This document shows positions 37,403 through 45,514 of a stretch of DNA of 64,000 nt, piece by piece. A program made the position numbers and the translations under genes. This DNA comes from Amycolatopsis suaedae (lineage in GTDB: Bacteria > Actinomycetota > Actinomycetes > Mycobacteriales > Pseudonocardiaceae). Position 1 is the stretch's first letter. Every line of letters starts with the position of its first letter. Under the pieces are notes generated by a model. It had not been told where the DNA came from. It searched no databases and saw only the letters and a list, made by a program, of their open reading frames with translations. Location of the stretch: NCBI RefSeq assembly GCF_004214935.1, contig NZ_SFCC01000010.1:1-64000 (forward strand), in the 5' to 3' direction.

Positions 37403-37947
37403 GCAACCCCCTTCCCGGCGGCTTCGCCGGGATCAACGCCGACCCCGAACAGGCCCTGGCCCGCATCGACGAGTGGGCGAACGCCGCCGCCGTCAAGGCG
37501 GAGAAGTACCAGGAGGTCGCCCGGCGGACCGAGGAAATGCGGCTGACGGCGACCAGTCCCCGCGGCGAGGTCAAGGCGACCGTGCGCTCCGACGGCAGCC
37601 TCACCGACCTGGAGTTCTCGTCCAGGGCCCGCAACATCCCGCTGCCGGAACTGTCGGCGCTGATCCTGCGGACCATGCGCCAGGCGCAGGCCGGGATCGC
37701 CGGCCAGGTCAACGAGGTGCTCACCGAGCAACTCGGCGACCAGGACCCGCAGACCAAGGCGATGATGGTCGACGAACTCCGCTCGCGCTTCCCCGACCCG
37801 GAAGCCGACGAGGAGCCGCCCACCGCCGAAGCGTCGCCGCCACCCCCGCCTGCGGCACCTCCCGGCCAGCCCCAGCCGCCGCGCCCAGCCAGGCGCCGCG
37901 ACGACGACACACCGGAAGGCCAGGACGGCGAGAACTCGCCGTGGTAG
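37399..37947 (+). CDS. YbaB/EbfC-like protein with acidic tail
   Basis: A 182-residue protein whose N half (about residues 15-110) follows the YbaB/EbfC fold: AEKYQEVARRTEEMRLTATSP, then GEVKATVRSDGSLTDLEFSS. Residues 130-182 are acidic and Pro-rich and end in DDDTPEGQDGENSPW. YbaB proteins bind DNA in many bacteria, but in ESX operons this fold probably acts as a chaperone or assembly factor. It overlaps the EspC-like gene (ATGA) and precedes the toxin by 13 bases. Confidence 0.8.
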   Translation: MSNPLPGGFAGINADPEQALARIDEWANAAAVKAEKYQEVARRTEEMRLTATSPRGEVKATVRSDGSLTDLEFSSRARNIPLPELSALILRTMRQAQAGIAGQVNEVLTEQLGDQDPQTKAMMVDELRSRFPDPEADEEPPTAEASPPPPPAAPPGQPQPPRPARRRDDDTPEGQDGENSPW

Positions 37948-37960
37948 CCGGAGGTAAGGC

Positions 37961-39511
37961 GTGAGCAACCCCCTGGTCGCGCAGCCGAAACCCACCAGCG
38001 CCGTCGCCGGTGCGCCGTTGCTGGAGTCCGCGACCGAGCTGAACTCCGCGATCCAGAGCGGCGACTGGGCGGCGGCCGCGATGGGTGCCGTCGGCACCGG
38101 GCTCGACATGCTCGGCGCGGTCATGGACCCGTTCGGCACGATCCTGGCCAACGGCGTCGGCTGGCTGATGGAACACATCGGCCCGCTCAAGGAAGCCCTG
38201 GACGCGCTGACCGGTGACCCGAACCAGATCGCCGCGCATGCCGAGACCTGGCAGAACGTGGCCGGCGAGCTGACCGCGATCAGTCAGGATCTCGACGCCG
38301 CGGTCGCCGCGGACACCGCGCAGTGGAGCGGTGACGCGGCCGACGCCTACCGGACCCGCGCCACCGACATCGCCAACCTGCTCGGCGCCTCACAGCAGGC
38401 AGCCGAGGGCGCGTCCTCCGGTGTGCAGGTCGGCGGCGAGGTGGTCGCCGCGGTCCGCGGGCTGGTGCGCGACATCATCGCCGAGCTGATCGGCAGGCTG
38501 GTGAGCTGGGCACTCCAGGCGATGGCCACGCTCGGCATCGGCCTGACCTGGGTGGTGCCACAGGCGGTCCGCGCGATCGCCTCGACGGTGACGAAGATCG
38601 CCGACGTCACCACGAAGCTGGTCAAGGCAATGGGCAAGCTGAGCCCGCTGATCAAGCAGGCCGACGACATCTTCGCGCAGGCGTCGAAGGCGCTGAAGCA
38701 GATCGACGGCGGCACGGTGCCCTCGTCCGGCAAGCCCGGTCGCGGCGGGGACGGTTCCCGGGCTCTTCCCGGTGACGCCGGTGGTTCCGGCAGCGGCGGG
38801 AGGAAGCGCCCGCACGACGACAGCGACAGCGATTCCGGCCCCCCGCCGAACAAGAAGCCGAACACCGGCGAGGGCTCCTCGACGGATGGCACCAACGCGT
38901 CCAACGCGGGTCCACCGCCCCCGCCACCACCTCCACCTCTGCCACCGCCTCCTTCCCCGGCGCCGCCGCGTCCGGCTCCGGACGGGTCGTTCCTCAACCC
39001 GTACCCCACCACGTTCACACCGCCCGCCAACCAGTTACCGCCCGGCACGCGGCCGCCGATCCCGGCCGCCGCTCACGAGCACGCGACCCACGGCGACTTC
39101 AACGTCAACAGCGGCAGGCCCACCGGCGGGCACCTGTGGCAGGGTGAGGTCAACACCCCTCCATCGAACGTCCACCAGTACGGGCACGGCGTATCCAACT
39201 CGCCGGGATTCGGGAGGGACTACTACAGCAACGGTGTCTACACCCACCAAAACCCGACGATCGCCTACGACCCGCAGTACGGGAACCTCGGGAAACCCAA
39301 CCCCAGCACGATGTTCCCGGTCGGGCTCGAACCGCACCAGATCCAGCAGCTCGGCAACACCGCCTGGAACAACGGCGCACCCAGCGGCGGTTTCAATGGC
39401 AACAGGTGGTACGGGCACGCGTTCCTCCCGGACGGAAAGCCGATCAGGATCCAGGGTTTCGTCGACCGGTTTGGGGACGTCTCGTCCTACTTCCCTTCGA
39501 GCCAACAATGA
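37961..39511 (+). CDS. Type VII polymorphic toxin with EndoU nuclease domain
   Basis: A 516-residue effector. Residues about 1-250 form a WXG/LXG-like helical export domain (WSGDAADAYRTRATDIANLLG, with hydrophobic helices after it). Residues about 250-370 are low-complexity, Pro/Ser-rich and include a basic KRPHDD segment and a polyproline run. Residues about 374-516 are an EndoU-type RNase: His374 in HATHGDFN and His391 in PTGGHLW match the two catalytic histidines, followed by NGVYTHQNPTIAY, STMFPVGLEP, GNRWYGHAFLPDG and IQGFVDRFGDVSSYFP. GTG 37961 is preceded by GGAGG. It overlaps the next gene (ATGA), the probable immunity gene. Exported by an ESX machine elsewhere. Confidence 0.85.
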   Translation: MSNPLVAQPKPTSAVAGAPLLESATELNSAIQSGDWAAAAMGAVGTGLDMLGAVMDPFGTILANGVGWLMEHIGPLKEALDALTGDPNQIAAHAETWQNVAGELTAISQDLDAAVAADTAQWSGDAADAYRTRATDIANLLGASQQAAEGASSGVQVGGEVVAAVRGLVRDIIAELIGRLVSWALQAMATLGIGLTWVVPQAVRAIASTVTKIADVTTKLVKAMGKLSPLIKQADDIFAQASKALKQIDGGTVPSSGKPGRGGDGSRALPGDAGGSGSGGRKRPHDDSDSDSGPPPNKKPNTGEGSSTDGTNASNAGPPPPPPPPPLPPPPSPAPPRPAPDGSFLNPYPTTFTPPANQLPPGTRPPIPAAAHEHATHGDFNVNSGRPTGGHLWQGEVNTPPSNVHQYGHGVSNSPGFGRDYYSNGVYTHQNPTIAYDPQYGNLGKPNPSTMFPVGLEPHQIQQLGNTAWNNGAPSGGFNGNRWYGHAFLPDGKPIRIQGFVDRFGDVSSYFPSSQQ

Positions 39512-40128
39512 TGTTCGGAATCGGTGACGAGATCACCTTCACCTACGACGAGTTCCGCCGCCTGCGCATCTCGGTGCCCGAGGAACTCCTTCCGCTGGCA
39601 GCCTTCCTGCACACCGACGTGCAGCCCAACATCGCCGCGATGGACGACTTCGCCGGCTTCGTCCGGCTGGCACAGGCCGAGCAACGGACCTGGCTCGGCA
39701 ACGGCTGCGCACTCGACCTGGTCAACGACGTCGTGCTGCTGGAAAGCCTCTACGACCGGTGGCCGCGGCTCACCATTCCCGCGTCGCTGTTCTGGCCCGT
39801 GCTGGAGGGCCTGCGCGGGTTCCTGATCTCCAGTGCCCAGGCCCCCCGGCTCCAGCGTCCGGCGGGCTACCCGGCCGTCACCAGGGCCACCACGGAGTTC
39901 AACCACCCGGACAGCGGTCGGGTGTCCTATGTGGATCACACCTACTTCCCGCGGACCTGGACCCGCGAGGACGTGATCCGGGCGGGCGAAGGCGCCTGGC
40001 AGTCGCCGCAGCTGGTCACCGACGAGAAGACCGGGGCGTGGTCGGGCATGTGGGGCAACCTCGAACTCGCCGGCTACCACGACCCGGCCACCGGCCAGGC
40101 ACTCACCTACTTCCCGGTGCTGTTCTGA
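39508..40128 (+). CDS. Probable immunity protein of the EndoU toxin
   Basis: A 206-residue cytosolic protein overlapping the toxin stop (ATGATG), the usual position for an immunity gene. The N half (residues 1-115) is a distinct, Leu-rich domain (MDDFAGFVRLAQAEQ, WPRLTIPASLFWPVLEGL). Residues about 128-206 resemble the C-terminal lobe of EndoU: YVDHTYFPRTWTREDVI, WSGMWGNLELAGYHDPATG and TYFPVLF parallel the toxin's STMFP, RWYG, IQGF and SYFP. The catalytic histidines are absent. I infer a toxin-derived decoy or inhibitor; this is not an established immunity type to my knowledge. Confidence 0.7.
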   Translation: MMFGIGDEITFTYDEFRRLRISVPEELLPLAAFLHTDVQPNIAAMDDFAGFVRLAQAEQRTWLGNGCALDLVNDVVLLESLYDRWPRLTIPASLFWPVLEGLRGFLISSAQAPRLQRPAGYPAVTRATTEFNHPDSGRVSYVDHTYFPRTWTREDVIRAGEGAWQSPQLVTDEKTGAWSGMWGNLELAGYHDPATGQALTYFPVLF

Positions 40129-40129
40129 C

Positions 40130-42022
40130 ATGACAACGATGCCGGTGGACGTCCCCGACGAGGTGCTGGGCACCTCGATCGTCGAGCTGCTGTTCGCTCG
40201 CGCGGACGATTCCCGGCCGCTGTTCACGCACCAGGACCACACCGCCGGGGTGGAGAACACCCTCAGCTGGGCGGAGTTCGTCACCCGGGTGCGGCAGGTG
40301 GCGGGGGCACTGCGTGAGGTCGCCGAGCCGGGCGACCGCGTCGCCGTGCTCAGCGGCCAGGACCTGAACTACCCGCTCGCGTTCTTCGGCGCGCTCGCCG
40401 CCGGGCTGGTCGCGGTTCCGTTGATGGCACCGGGAAACCGAGCGCGGCGGGAGCGGCTCACCGGCGTGCTCGCCGACTGCGGCGCGCGGGTGTGGCTGAC
40501 CTCCTCGGCAGCGGCGGCCAAGACGCGGGAAGCCGGGACGCCGGAGCACCTGCTGGTGGTCGACGAGGTGTCCGGTCCCGCCACCGACCCGGTGCCGGTC
40601 GAACCCGAGAGCCCGGCCTACCTCCAGTACACCTCCGGTTCGACCAGGGAACCCGCCGGTGCCGTCATCCCGCACCGGGCGATCGCCGCGGCCTGCTGGC
40701 AGGCGAGCCGGGCCTACGCCGTCGACGAGGGCACGACCTGCGCGGGCTGGATTCCGTTCTTCCACGACATGGGCCTGATCCAGCTACTGTGCCTGCCGGT
40801 CTTCGCCGGTGCGCGGTCGGTGTTCATGGCGCCGGCCGAGTTCGTGCACCGGCCTGCCCGGTGGCTGCGTCAGCTCTCGGATCACTCCGCCGTGTTCACC
40901 GCCGCGCCGAACTTCGCGTTCGACCTGGCCGCCGACGCGGCCGCGGAAGCGGGTGAGCTGGACCTGTCCGATGTGCGGGTCGCGCTCAACGGCAGCGAAC
41001 CGGTCCGGCCCGGCACGGTCGCCCGGTTCCGGGAGGTCTTCGGCCCGCACGGGTTCCGGCCCGAGGCGCACCGCCCGTCCTACGGCTTGGCCGAGGCGAC
41101 CGTGTACGTCGCCAGCGCGGGCCCGGACGGACCACGCGGCGCGGTGTTCGACCGGGACGCCCTCGCGCAGGGCACGGCGGTCGAGGTGCCGGGCGGCCAG
41201 GAGTTCGTCTCCGTCGGCCGTCCACTCGGGCAGCGGGTGCGGATCGTCCGCGACGGCGTGGCACAGCCCGACGGCGAGGCCGGGGAGATCTGGATCAACG
41301 GGCCGAACGTCGCGGCGGGCTACTGGGGTCGCGGCGACAGCACGGCGTTCGACGCGGAACTCGACGGTGTCCGCGGCTGGCTGCGCACCGGTGACCTTGG
41401 TGTCTTCCACGACGGCGAGCTCTACATCACCGGCAGGCTCAAGGACCTCATCGTCATCGACGGCCGCAACTTCCACCCGCAGGACATCGAGGCGGCCGCG
41501 GGCGAGGCACATCCGGCGATCCGCCGGGACCGGGTCGCCGCCTTCGGCGTCACGGACGAGGCCGGTGAGGGTGCGGTAGTTGTCGCCGAACGGGCACGCG
41601 ACGCCGAGGCCGACCTCCGGGAAATCACCAGGGCGGTGCTCGTCGCGGTGTCCCGCGAGCACGACCTGACCCTACGGTCCGTCCACATTGTACAGCCGGG
41701 CGCGCTACCGCGGACTTCCAGCGGCAAGATCGCCCGGACGGCGGCGAAAGCGCGCTACGGCCGGGACCGCCATGCCGAAGTGGTACGGGTGGTCAGCGAG
41801 GTCTTCCGGGTCGACCCCGGCGACATCGGACGTGATGCCCCGCTGGAGGAGCTGGGCATCGACTCGAAAGGGCGGATCAGGTTGCTGTCGGCGCTGGAGG
41901 TCTACTACGGCGTGACGATCGACCTGGACCAGCTCGACCGGTTCACCGACATCCGGGCGGTGGCCGAGGTGCTCGCCGAGTCCTTCGGTGGCATGACAAG
42001 CGGATCTGACGAGAGGCCCTGA
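40130..42022 (+). CDS. Fatty-acyl-AMP ligase fused to an acyl carrier domain
   Basis: A 630-residue protein with an adenylation domain of the FAAL (FadD32-like) family, about residues 1-540: YLQYTSGSTREPAGAV, GWIPFFHDMGL, RPSYGLAEATVYV, WLRTGDLGVFHDGELYITGR and a terminal SSGKIARTA. A carrier domain, about residues 548-625, shows LEELGIDSKGRIRL with the phosphopantetheine Ser579. FAALs load long fatty acids onto carrier proteins as acyl-adenylates. Placement directly after a type VII toxin/immunity pair is unexpected: acylation of an exported protein or envelope lipid is possible. The nearest start is ATG 40130, one base after the previous stop; ATG 40139 is an alternative. Confidence 0.87.
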   Translation: MTTMPVDVPDEVLGTSIVELLFARADDSRPLFTHQDHTAGVENTLSWAEFVTRVRQVAGALREVAEPGDRVAVLSGQDLNYPLAFFGALAAGLVAVPLMAPGNRARRERLTGVLADCGARVWLTSSAAAAKTREAGTPEHLLVVDEVSGPATDPVPVEPESPAYLQYTSGSTREPAGAVIPHRAIAAACWQASRAYAVDEGTTCAGWIPFFHDMGLIQLLCLPVFAGARSVFMAPAEFVHRPARWLRQLSDHSAVFTAAPNFAFDLAADAAAEAGELDLSDVRVALNGSEPVRPGTVARFREVFGPHGFRPEAHRPSYGLAEATVYVASAGPDGPRGAVFDRDALAQGTAVEVPGGQEFVSVGRPLGQRVRIVRDGVAQPDGEAGEIWINGPNVAAGYWGRGDSTAFDAELDGVRGWLRTGDLGVFHDGELYITGRLKDLIVIDGRNFHPQDIEAAAGEAHPAIRRDRVAAFGVTDEAGEGAVVVAERARDAEADLREITRAVLVAVSREHDLTLRSVHIVQPGALPRTSSGKIARTAAKARYGRDRHAEVVRVVSEVFRVDPGDIGRDAPLEELGIDSKGRIRLLSALEVYYGVTIDLDQLDRFTDIRAVAEVLAESFGGMTSGSDERP

Positions 42023-42023
42023 A

Positions 42024-42338
42024 ATGAGCGGAGGCTACACCGCGACGACCGAGGCGTTGAACTCGACGTCGAAGAGCGTCGGCAAGCTCGCGGAACAGCT
42101 GATCGACGACAACCCGGACCTGGAGAGCACGCCGATCAAGGCCGAAAGCTTCGGCAGGGTTCACGGTAGCCACGCGGAGAAGTACACCGCCGGTGTCAAG
42201 GCGCTGTGGGACTCGGTCAACGGCTACAGCAGCACGCTCGGCGGGTTCGGCACCAAGCTCGGGACCGCGGGCTCGGCCTACGGCTCCGCTGAGTCCGACC
42301 AGGCAGATGCCATCACGAAGGCGGGGCAGCAGCAGTGA
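42024..42338 (+). CDS. WXG100/EspC-like small ESX protein
   Basis: A 104-residue helical hairpin protein, MSGGYTATTEALNSTSKSVG, with a Gly-rich turn NGYSSTLGGFGTKLGTAGS. It starts one base after the FAAL stop and overlaps the next gene (GTGA). It resembles EspC/ESAT-6-like ESX substrates; it probably pairs with the large substrate that follows. Confidence 0.75.
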   Translation: MSGGYTATTEALNSTSKSVGKLAEQLIDDNPDLESTPIKAESFGRVHGSHAEKYTAGVKALWDSVNGYSSTLGGFGTKLGTAGSAYGSAESDQADAITKAGQQQ

Positions 42339-45046
42339 GTCCTAAGTGGAGTGACGTCAAGGCGGTCCTGGACGACCCGAGCGTGCCCCCGGGCGACAAG
42401 GCCATGCTCATGTCCAGCTGGATGCGCGCCGACCCGGACGCATCGCAAGCGGAACGCGACGAAGCCAAGAAGTACGAGGATGCGTACGGCAACATCCCCA
42501 GCTTCATGCCGGTCCCCGAGCTGGACAAGATCTACCAGGAAGCGAAGGCCGCGGGCGACCAGGCCGGCTACAACCAGGACCAGCAGACGAAGGACGTCGA
42601 CAAGGGCAAGGAGACGCTCGGCAACACCAAGGAGCCCGGTGCCGAGGGCGGCGGCACCAAGACTTCCGACGAGCTGTTCGACGCGGCCGCACCGGCCCTC
42701 AAGGTGTTCGAGACGTTCGGGTCGTTGCTGGCCAAGCTTCCGGACGACTGCCGCGGCTCGACGCGTGCCCTCGATCTCGACAAGGACATCCGCAGCCGGT
42801 TCGACGAGCAGCGGGGCATCCAGTTCCAGGACTTCGTCGACGACGCCGCCCACTTCAAGACCGGCGCGACCACCGTCGAGAAGACGCTGCACGAATCGGA
42901 CTCCCAGCTCAAGAGCCTGTTCGGGACCTGGACCGGTGACGGCGCGAAGGCGGCGTCGGACCACTACAACGAGAAGATCCAGCCGAAGGCGGACGAACTC
43001 GTCAAGACCCTCAACGAGGCGAGCCGCGCGACTCTGGACACCGCCAACGCCGTGTTCAAGCTGTGCAAGGGCAAGGCCGACGAGGTCGCCGAGCTGTACA
43101 CCGACGTCGTCGGCAAGGCGGACTTCGCGATGGCGCAGAAGGTCGTCGCGATCGCCACCGGCGAGAAGAGCGGCGTGGAGGATCTGGCCCAGATCGCGGG
43201 CTGGATGGACGTCAACTTCGGCTCCAACCTGGTCGAACAGCTCAACAGCCAGGACGGCTGCTGTGACGACGACGAGTACAAGAAGGCCGGGCAGAACCTG
43301 GCCAAGCAGTGGATCCAGAACCAGTTCAACCCCGAGATGTGGGACCGGATCTACCTCGACTTCGACAAGTCCTGCAAGGAAACCAAGGAGTTCGTCGACA
43401 AGGCCTACGACGAGCTCGACAAGGTGATGGGCAAGATCAAGAACGAGTTCGAGGGAGCGGACAAGCCGCCCGGCGACGGTGCCGGTACCGGTGGTGGCCC
43501 CGGTCCCGGTGGCACGGGTGGCGGCCCGGGCGCCCCCGGAACCGAGTGGGGACCCGACACCACGGGTGGTTCCGGGTCCGGCGGTCCGGGCAACAGCGGT
43601 CCGGGCTCCGGCGGGCCGGACTTCTCCGGTGGCGGAACCGGTGGCGCCGGCGCCGGCGGCGGGCCGGGCAGCGGCGGAGGTTCCGGTTCCGGTGGTCCTG
43701 GTGGCACGGACGGCGGGCCCCGGGGCGGTTCCGGCGGTGGTCCGATTCCGTCCATTCCGGACGGTTCCGTGCCCTCGGGCACCAGCGCCGACGGCGGGGG
43801 TTCGGGCTCAGGCTCGGGGTCGGGCTCGGGCAAGGGCTCCCCCGGCCCGGTCCCGCCGCCGCCCGGTGGCAGCCCCGGCGACCAGGAGGCGGCTGCCGAG
43901 GACGCCAGGAAGCAGCAGGCAGCGGCCCAGGCCGAGGCGGCGAAGAAGGCGGCCGCGGAGGCGCTGAAGAACGGGCCCTCCGGCGGCGGTGGGTCGAGTC
44001 TCGGCGGTGGCGGCTCGAGTCCGGGTGGCGGACTCGGCGGCGGGTCGGGTCCGGGTGGCGGTGACGCGGGCTCGCAGGCCGACGCCAAGGAAGCCGCCGA
44101 CAAGGCCGCGGCCGAGAAGGCAGCGGAAGACGCGAAGCAGAAGGCGCGGGAGGCACTCGAGAAGCTCGATGGCCCCGGTGAGACGGGCGACAAGCTCGGC
44201 GGCGACGGGCCGGGCGGCGAGCCCGGCGAGGACAAGCCCGGCAAGGACGACGAGAAGCTCGACACGCTCGAGGTCAAGCAGGGCGACAAGACGTTCGAGA
44301 TGACCGAGCCGGACAAGAACGGCGAGATGGAGATCAAGGTCGGCGACGGCTCCGGTCCGGACAAGGAGTTCAAGCTCGACTGGACCGATGACGGCAAGCC
44401 TGGCGAGGAAGGTGTCCACCGCCCCGGTCCGGACGGCAAGATCCACATCGAGGACGGCGACCTGAAGATCACCGCCGAGCGGCCGGACGGACCGGACGGC
44501 CCGACGGTCGTCACCGTCGACGACGGCTCCGGCAAGCCGACCAGCTACACCCTCGGCGAGGAGGACTCCGCCAAGGACAAGGACAAGCCCGACGCCCCCG
44601 CGGACAAGCCCGAGCCGAAGCCCGGGCCGGACCGCGAGGCGTTCCGGTCCGACGGCCCCACCCCGCACAGCGGGGGCGGCGGCGGTTCGGCTTCCCCGGC
44701 CGGTGTCGAGGGCGCGAGCGCGGCGCCGAGCAGCGAGCCCTCGCTGCTCGGCGGTACCCAGACCACGAGCGGAGTCCAGCCCGCGCAGCCCGCGGCGGCA
44801 CCGTTCGCGCAACCCACGCAGATGACGGGCACCACCGGGCAGCCCATGGGCGGCGCGATGGCGCCGATGGGAGCCATGGGTGGCATGGGCGCCGGTAACC
44901 AGAACAGCGGCGACCAGGAACGCGGCAACCGGGCCTACCAGATCGAGGCTCAGCTGTTCGAGACCGCCAGCGCACCCGGTGCCCGGATCACCGGTTCGCT
45001 GCTGGACGACGAGGACGTGCCGCTCAACCGCGGGAGGAACGCATGA
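42335..45046 (+). CDS. Large Gly-rich ESX substrate
   Basis: A 903-residue protein with no signal peptide. Residues about 1-380 are helical with a WXG turn (FGTWTGDGAKAASDHY) and a few Cys (DGCCDDD). Residues about 380-800 are Gly/Pro/Ser-rich, with Ala/Lys-rich coiled segments (EAAAEDARKQQAAAQAEAA) and acidic repeats. The end is GNRAYQIEAQLFETASAPG and LLDDEDVPLNRGRNA. It fits an EspB/EspK-like surface-exposed ESX substrate. No enzymatic C-terminal domain was recognised. GTG 42335 overlaps the previous stop. Highly skewed codon use here (GGC/GGT) generates long antisense open frames. Confidence 0.75.
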   Translation: MSPKWSDVKAVLDDPSVPPGDKAMLMSSWMRADPDASQAERDEAKKYEDAYGNIPSFMPVPELDKIYQEAKAAGDQAGYNQDQQTKDVDKGKETLGNTKEPGAEGGGTKTSDELFDAAAPALKVFETFGSLLAKLPDDCRGSTRALDLDKDIRSRFDEQRGIQFQDFVDDAAHFKTGATTVEKTLHESDSQLKSLFGTWTGDGAKAASDHYNEKIQPKADELVKTLNEASRATLDTANAVFKLCKGKADEVAELYTDVVGKADFAMAQKVVAIATGEKSGVEDLAQIAGWMDVNFGSNLVEQLNSQDGCCDDDEYKKAGQNLAKQWIQNQFNPEMWDRIYLDFDKSCKETKEFVDKAYDELDKVMGKIKNEFEGADKPPGDGAGTGGGPGPGGTGGGPGAPGTEWGPDTTGGSGSGGPGNSGPGSGGPDFSGGGTGGAGAGGGPGSGGGSGSGGPGGTDGGPRGGSGGGPIPSIPDGSVPSGTSADGGGSGSGSGSGSGKGSPGPVPPPPGGSPGDQEAAAEDARKQQAAAQAEAAKKAAAEALKNGPSGGGGSSLGGGGSSPGGGLGGGSGPGGGDAGSQADAKEAADKAAAEKAAEDAKQKAREALEKLDGPGETGDKLGGDGPGGEPGEDKPGKDDEKLDTLEVKQGDKTFEMTEPDKNGEMEIKVGDGSGPDKEFKLDWTDDGKPGEEGVHRPGPDGKIHIEDGDLKITAERPDGPDGPTVVTVDDGSGKPTSYTLGEEDSAKDKDKPDAPADKPEPKPGPDREAFRSDGPTPHSGGGGGSASPAGVEGASAAPSSEPSLLGGTQTTSGVQPAQPAAAPFAQPTQMTGTTGQPMGGAMAPMGAMGGMGAGNQNSGDQERGNRAYQIEAQLFETASAPGARITGSLLDDEDVPLNRGRNA

Positions 45047-45498
45047 GCGACGACACCTCGGTCATGAAGGCGACCCTGGACAGCCTGGTCCGCGAACAGG
45101 GGGAACGCCGGGCGCTGCGGGACCAGCGGGCCGAGGAACTCAAGGCACGCGCCCAGGAGTACATGACCAAGCAGGTCCAGACGGCCGAGCGGTACGTCGA
45201 GCATCGCCGGGAGCTGGGGCGGCGCAAGACGAAGTCCGGGTGGAGCACCGACCGCTCGCACGCCGAGCCCGCCCAGGCGTCGGCGTTCGACGATCCGGAC
45301 GAGATCCCCGGCAAGCCGCCCGAGGTGACCTTCACCCCGGGTGCCCCGGCCCCCGCCCCGGTGGCACCGGCAACCCCGCCGCCACCGGCACCGGCTCCCG
45401 TTCGCGCGGCGCCGGAGCCGGTCCGCCGGGCCCGCAGGCCCCGGCCGGCGGACGACGACGAGGACGACGCCTTCCTCAACAACCGCTGGGCGGACTGA
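45043..45498 (+). CDS. Small acidic/Pro-rich ESX-operon protein
   Basis: A 151-residue protein, MSDDTSVMKATLDSLVREQGERR, with a coiled charged N half and a Pro/Ala-rich linker. The C terminus is acidic and aromatic: PRPADDDEDDAFLNNRWAD. It overlaps the end of the large substrate gene (ATGA). The layout resembles the small partners at 27124 and 59880, though sequence identity outside the acidic tail is low. Role unknown, possibly chaperone or assembly factor. Confidence 0.7.
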   Translation: MSDDTSVMKATLDSLVREQGERRALRDQRAEELKARAQEYMTKQVQTAERYVEHRRELGRRKTKSGWSTDRSHAEPAQASAFDDPDEIPGKPPEVTFTPGAPAPAPVAPATPPPPAPAPVRAAPEPVRRARRPRPADDDEDDAFLNNRWAD

Positions 45499-45514
45499 GC
45501 AACACGCCAGGTGG

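Noticed and set aside
43405..44535. Long antisense frames rich in Pro/Ser opposite the Gly-rich substrate
   Set aside because: They mirror GGC/GGT codon runs in the 903-residue gene and show no start site or family match.
42335..45046. Toxin C-terminal domain in the large Gly-rich substrate
   Set aside because: No catalytic motif or ordered C-terminal domain is visible; the tail is low-complexity.
33672..45498. A complete ESX secretion machine
   Set aside because: No EccA, EccB, EccC, EccD, EccE or mycosin sequence is present.
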